A DNA stretch of 64,000 bases from Pseudomonadota bacterium (GTDB taxonomy: Bacteria; Myxococcota_A; Polyangia; Haliangiales; Haliangiaceae). Location: NCBI GenBank assembly GCA_023428295.1, contig JAEYYV010000056.1, positions 1 to 64,000 of the forward strand, read 5' to 3'. Shown in pieces: positions 60,949 through 64,000 of this stretch. How positions within the stretch are numbered: position 1 is the stretch's first letter; the number at the start of each line of letters is the position of its first letter. Position numbers and translations under genes: made by a program. The notes below the pieces were generated by a model. That model ran no database searches. It was not told the DNA's origin and saw nothing but the letters and a program-made list of their open reading frames with translations.

Positions 60949-62183
60949 CGCAGCAAACCGCGCACGACACGGAGATTCGCTCGCCGCTCGCCGTGGTGCT
61001 CTCGGTCGCGGTCGCCGCTGCGATCTGTCTCCTGCCGCTCGTTCCCGCCGTGCACGCGACCCTGCGCGTCGATGTCATCGACGTTTCGATCGCGATGGGA
61101 GTGATCACGGTGCTCATGGTCGCCGGCGCGTTCATCACGCCCCGCTATCCGCGAGGTACCCGCGTGTTCCTCGTGTTCGACAGCATCGAGACCCTCCTCA
61201 TCCAAGGCGCGGTGCTCTCGCTCGTCTTCGCGTCGGGGCGCGGCGACAGCTTCTTCTGGATCCTCTGGCTCGTGCACGCGTTGCTCGTCGGTATCTCGGG
61301 AACGCGCGAGCGCTTCAATCTGATCGCCTTCGCGCTCATGCCGGCGCTGACCTCTCTCGCGTTCCTCGTCGCCGGCGACCTCGGCGCTGCCGCCCTGTGC
61401 GTCACGATCGGCGCGCTGGGTTGCTACATCTACTGGGTCGCCGCCGGTGTCGCGCGTCGCCTCGCCACCACCGACGCCGAGCGCGCACGCCTCGCCGCCG
61501 AGCTCGCCGACACGCGCGTCCGCGAAGAACGCCAGCGCATCGCGCGCGACATCCACGATGGACTCGGCGCCGACCTCGCCGCACTCGATTGGCGACTCCG
61601 CAGCCTGCGCGGCGCTTTCGATCTGCGCGATCGATACAAGCTCGGCGAAGGCCGAGCGCGTAGCAGCGCCGAAGGCGATGCGAAGTTAATCGACGAGCTT
61701 GTTGCGCGCCTCGGGCACGGCACGAGCGAGCTGCGCGCGATCGTGTGGGCGCTGCGAACGCCATCGCGCACGTGGCGCGAGCTCGTCGCCTACCTCCGCC
61801 AACGCGCGGCCGAGCTGTGTCGCGACACCATCTCGCTCGAGCTTCACGACGACGGCGATCCGGGCTGCTCGCGCCCGGGCGAGCTCTCGATCGATTTTCT
61901 GCGCGCCGTCCTCGAGCTCGCACACAACGCCGTCCGCCACGCACGCGCGAAGACGCTGACCATTCACGTGTCCTCCACCGACGCTGCGCTCGCCGCCACC
62001 ATCACCGACGACGGCATCGGCCTTCCGCCCCGCGTCCTCGAGCGCGACGAAGGCGGCCTCGCCAACCTGCGCGCACGCCTCGCGCGCGCAGGTGGCACGC
62101 TCGCTATCGAGCCCACCCTGCACGGCACGCGAATCGCCATCCGCTTTCCGCTCACCTCCGTCCCACACGCAGCGACCGCCTGA
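60945..62183 (+). CDS. NarX/DesK-type membrane histidine kinase
   Basis: A 412-residue sensor kinase with a GTG start. The N-terminal ~170 residues contain about five to six hydrophobic segments and almost no extracytoplasmic loops ('VVLSVAVAAAICLLPLVPAV', 'GVITVLMVAGAFITPRY', 'LIQGAVLSLVFA', 'FFWILWLVHALLVGI', 'LCVTIGALGCYIYWV'), suggesting detection of a membrane or intramembrane signal. The HisKA_3 dimerisation region has 'RQRIARDIHDGLGADLAALD' with the phospho-acceptor His (residue ~204). The ATPase domain has 'LAHNAVRHARAKTLTIHV', 'ITDDGIGLPPR' and 'GGLANLRARLARAGG'. It forms a coupled pair with the response regulator. Confidence 0.93.
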   Translation: MTQQTAHDTEIRSPLAVVLSVAVAAAICLLPLVPAVHATLRVDVIDVSIAMGVITVLMVAGAFITPRYPRGTRVFLVFDSIETLLIQGAVLSLVFASGRGDSFFWILWLVHALLVGISGTRERFNLIAFALMPALTSLAFLVAGDLGAAALCVTIGALGCYIYWVAAGVARRLATTDAERARLAAELADTRVREERQRIARDIHDGLGADLAALDWRLRSLRGAFDLRDRYKLGEGRARSSAEGDAKLIDELVARLGHGTSELRAIVWALRTPSRTWRELVAYLRQRAAELCRDTISLELHDDGDPGCSRPGELSIDFLRAVLELAHNAVRHARAKTLTIHVSSTDAALAATITDDGIGLPPRVLERDEGGLANLRARLARAGGTLAIEPTLHGTRIAIRFPLTSVPHAATA

Positions 62184-62201
62184 GCCGCGCTATCGTATTG
62201 C

Positions 62202-62606
62202 ATGTCTTCTCGCACGGCGAAGTGCCTCTGCGGTCAACTCTCGATCACCGTGCACGGCGACTCGCTCGGCTCGGGCCTCTGTCACTGTCTCGCCTGCCAA
62301 GCGCGCACCGGTAGCGCCTTCGCGTTCCTCGCTGCCTTCGCCGAGCCGTACGAAGTGCACGGCCGCGCGAGCGAGTACCTCCACACGGGCGACCAAGGCT
62401 CGACGTTCCGCTTTCGCTTCTGCCCGGTGTGCGGCTCGAACGTGTTCCACACGGAGGAGGGCATCACGGGCCACGTCTCGGTCGCGGTCGGCTGCTTCGG
62501 CGATCCGCAGTTCCCGCCGCCCGGCGACTCCGTCTACACGCGTCGTCGCCACGCGTGGGTCACGCTGCCGGACACCTGCGTCGCGTTCGACAAAGATCCG
62601 ATCTGA
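62202..62606 (+). CDS. GFA/CENP-V-family zinc protein
   Basis: A 134-residue protein of the glutathione-dependent formaldehyde-activating (Gfa) fold. Zinc-binding Cys occur in 'KCLCGQLSI', 'LCHCLACQARTGSAF' and 'FRFCPVCGSNVFHTEE', matching the family's C-x-C, C-H-C-x-x-C and C-x-x-C pattern. Many such proteins are named after Gfa but their functions are unproven. It starts 18 bases after the histidine-kinase stop. The ATG start gives a complete domain. Confidence 0.92.
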   Translation: MSSRTAKCLCGQLSITVHGDSLGSGLCHCLACQARTGSAFAFLAAFAEPYEVHGRASEYLHTGDQGSTFRFRFCPVCGSNVFHTEEGITGHVSVAVGCFGDPQFPPPGDSVYTRRRHAWVTLPDTCVAFDKDPI

Positions 62607-62709
62607 CCCACGAGCCTCGCCCGCGCCTTGGCGTCGACGATGTCGCGCCGCCCTTCGCCGAGCTTCGCGGATCAGACGAGCGAAACACCCGCAACCGATC
62701 GCGTGGCGC

Positions 62710-63558
62710 TTAGAGCGACATGAGCGTCGCGCCTGCGGCGACGAGGGCCGCGCCCACCATCTCCGAGCGACGCGGGCGCTCGCCGATCATGAACGCGAGC
62801 GCGGCGGCGAAGAGCACCGAGGTGTTGCGCAGCGTCAGCACATAGCCCGAACCGCCACGCGCGAGCGCTTCCATCAGGATCAGGAACGAGCCGCCGCACA
62901 CGAGGCCCATGAGAGCGAGGCGGTACCAGCGCGTGCGCGTGACCGCGAGGAGGGTGCGCCGGCCGTCGCTGCCGATGCGGACGATGCTGATCAGCGCCGA
63001 GAGCGAGAGCGAGACCGCGAAGGTCGCCGATGGGTTCCCGCCCGCGAGGAGCGCGGCCTTGTACGCGAGGTGATAGCCCGCGATCGAGGCGGCGCATGCA
63101 GCGGCCCACAGGATGCCCGCGCGGTGATCGCGGTTGCCGCCGGCGGCGGCGCCGAGGCTCGAGAGGGCGAGGCCGGCGAGGACGGTGAGCGAGCCGAGGG
63201 TGGAGGTGAGCGTGGCGGCTTCGGCGAACCACAGGATCGAGAGAGGCCAGACGACGAGGATCGCGCCGCCACGCGAGACGGTGTACACGGCGCCGAGGCG
63301 GCCCAGCTCGAGTGCGCGTGCGAGCGTCATGAAGTAGACGGCTTCGAAGGCGCCGGCGGCGAGGGTCCACCACAGGGATGCGTTGGTCGCGAACGGGACT
63401 TCGCCGAGCGCCCAGCGGATGGCGGCGACGATGCACGCGAAGAGAGAGGCGACGGTGATCGCACCGACGAGGCCGCGGTCTTTGTCGGGCTCGACGCGGA
63501 GGAGAGCGTTCCAGGCAGCGTGCAGGAAGGCCGAGACGAGGACGAGCGCGACGATCAA
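62710..63558 (-). CDS. EamA/DMT-family transporter
   Basis: A 282-residue inner-membrane protein of about ten hydrophobic helices in two EamA repeats, for example 'MIVALVLVSAFLHAAWNALL', 'WWTLAAGAFEAVYFMTLARA', 'TLGSLTVLAGLALSSLGAAA', 'GILWAAACAASIAGYHLAYK', 'LALMGLVCGGSFLILMEALA' and 'EMVGAALVAAGATLMSL'. DMT transporters export or import small metabolites; the substrate is unknown. The only in-frame start near the family's usual N terminus is TTG at 63558, since a stop lies five codons upstream. It follows the partial secreted gene by 7 bases and converges on the GFA gene with 103 bases between them. Confidence 0.9.
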   Translation of the reverse strand: MIVALVLVSAFLHAAWNALLRVEPDKDRGLVGAITVASLFACIVAAIRWALGEVPFATNASLWWTLAAGAFEAVYFMTLARALELGRLGAVYTVSRGGAILVVWPLSILWFAEAATLTSTLGSLTVLAGLALSSLGAAAGGNRDHRAGILWAAACAASIAGYHLAYKAALLAGGNPSATFAVSLSLSALISIVRIGSDGRRTLLAVTRTRWYRLALMGLVCGGSFLILMEALARGGSGYVLTLRNTSVLFAAALAFMIGERPRRSEMVGAALVAAGATLMSL

Positions 63559-63565
63559 CGCGGGC

Positions 63566-64000
63566 TCAGTCTACGCCAAGCAAGCCGGCGACCATGAGCT
63601 CGACGGTGGAACCGAGTGTTCCCTCGACGACGACGGTGAATGTCTGGCCCGCGTCGCGTTGAAGGAACCTCGGGCCGGTGACCATGCCGCATTGGAGCTC
63701 GGCGCCCCCGCAGCAGCCGTCGAGGACGTAGATCGTGGAGAACGGGTTCGACGTGACCGCTTGAAACTGGAAGTTCGCGCGGTTGGTCGGCGTGACGACA
63801 AAGATGGCTTCGGGCGTGTTTCCGCCCGCGCTGCACAGCGTGCTGGCGAGGTCGTGCGGCGTGGTGATCTGCGTGCTCTGGCTCGTGACGATGCCGAAGC
63901 TCGCCATCATCGTTTGGTCCGGACAGCTCGCGATCGCCGGGGTCGTGCAGGTGCCGGATGACGCGTCGGAGGGTTGGGAACCCGGAGCATCGACCGCAAC
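63566..64000 (-). CDS. Secreted protein, partial (5' end beyond window)
   Basis: The frame that ends at 63566 remains open from 63910 through to the right edge, so only the C-terminal ~144 residues are seen. At the edge is an Asp/Pro/Ser-rich linker ('VAVDAPGSQPSDASSG') followed by 'CTTPAIASCPDQTMM', which is typical of the stretch after the lipidation site in myxobacterial exported proteins, so the missing part is probably a short signal peptide. The beta-rich body contains 'FVVTPTNRANFQFQAV', 'STIYVLDGCCGGAELQCG' and 'AGQTFTVVVEGTLGSTVELM', reminiscent of repeated bacterial surface domains (PPC-like). Function unknown. The EamA gene is 7 bases downstream. Confidence 0.75.
   Translation of the reverse strand, partial: VAVDAPGSQPSDASSGTCTTPAIASCPDQTMMASFGIVTSQSTQITTPHDLASTLCSAGGNTPEAIFVVTPTNRANFQFQAVTSNPFSTIYVLDGCCGGAELQCGMVTGPRFLQRDAGQTFTVVVEGTLGSTVELMVAGLLGVD

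Overview
The window is high-GC DNA (GC-rich third codon positions throughout) from a bacterium that is most likely a myxobacterium (phylum Myxococcota). Three kinds of evidence support this. Two large exported proteins end in a MYXO-CTERM-like tail (Gly/Ser/Cys-rich stretch, one hydrophobic helix, Arg cluster). MopE-type Cys/Asp repeats (C-x-x-x-D-x-D-C-D-G-x-x-D-E-G) are abundant. There is a glycine-rich RRM protein, and lipoproteins with Asp/Gly-rich linkers are common. I see no rRNA, tRNA, insertion sequence, prophage or CRISPR array. This reads as ordinary chromosome, densely packed, with many GTG starts and many ATGA/GTGA stop-start overlaps that imply translational coupling.

Layout: 1-3302 (minus) is the open-ended 3' part of a very long TPR-like protein. 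3477-5960 (plus) holds an RRM protein, a haloalkane-dehalogenase-like hydrolase and a pseudouridine synthase. 5971-7807 (minus) holds a Dabb-like protein, a lipoprotein and a HAD phosphatase. 7846-11173 holds thyA and folA with an XRE regulator between them, then a short-chain dehydrogenase coupled to folA. 11294-13378 holds a TetR regulator with GTAC-type operator candidates, followed by a Rieske oxygenase. 13367-16322 (minus) is an ABC1-kinase plus beta-lactamase-like pair. hemF and a ribbon-helix-helix protein follow. 17909-18554 is the only long non-coding stretch; it is rich in hairpins and precedes queF. 18914-23333 (minus) is a cyclopropane-synthase-like / DUF1365 / FAD-oxidoreductase cluster with a lipoprotein. 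25289-27778 (minus) is a fused FeoA-FeoB iron transporter behind a 19-bp Fur-box palindrome. 27873-31272 holds an HNH protein, a coupled phosphatase plus fructosamine-kinase pair (probable protein deglycation) and an acyl-CoA dehydrogenase.

31345-49021 (plus) is dominated by exported proteins. It starts with two giant coupled MopE-repeat proteins; the second carries an apparently nested three-layer domain architecture. Next come a DTW-domain tRNA-modifying enzyme and a tightly coupled set of a SpoIIE-type phosphatase receptor, a TonB-dependent receptor, a TPR protein and an orphan PhnD-like binding protein, a combination I cannot assign to a described system. The run ends with an M24 peptidase, a triple-FKBP lipoprotein and a sugar-kinase-like protein. 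49094-64000 holds a PDZ-like protein, a MYXO-CTERM metalloprotease, TspO, a DNA glycosylase, a pseudokinase-receiver fusion, a lipase-like lipoprotein, a GST, an envelope lipoprotein, a NarL-type two-component pair, a GFA enzyme, an EamA transporter and the 3' part of a secreted protein running off the right edge.

The most interesting items are the nested-domain protein (34530-37733), the phosphatase/TonB/TPR/PhnD operon (38331-45347), the structured region before queF (18056-18531), the pseudokinase-receiver fusion (54419-55678) and the coupled deglycation pair (28424-29739). All family assignments come from reading motifs by eye, and no database search was run.
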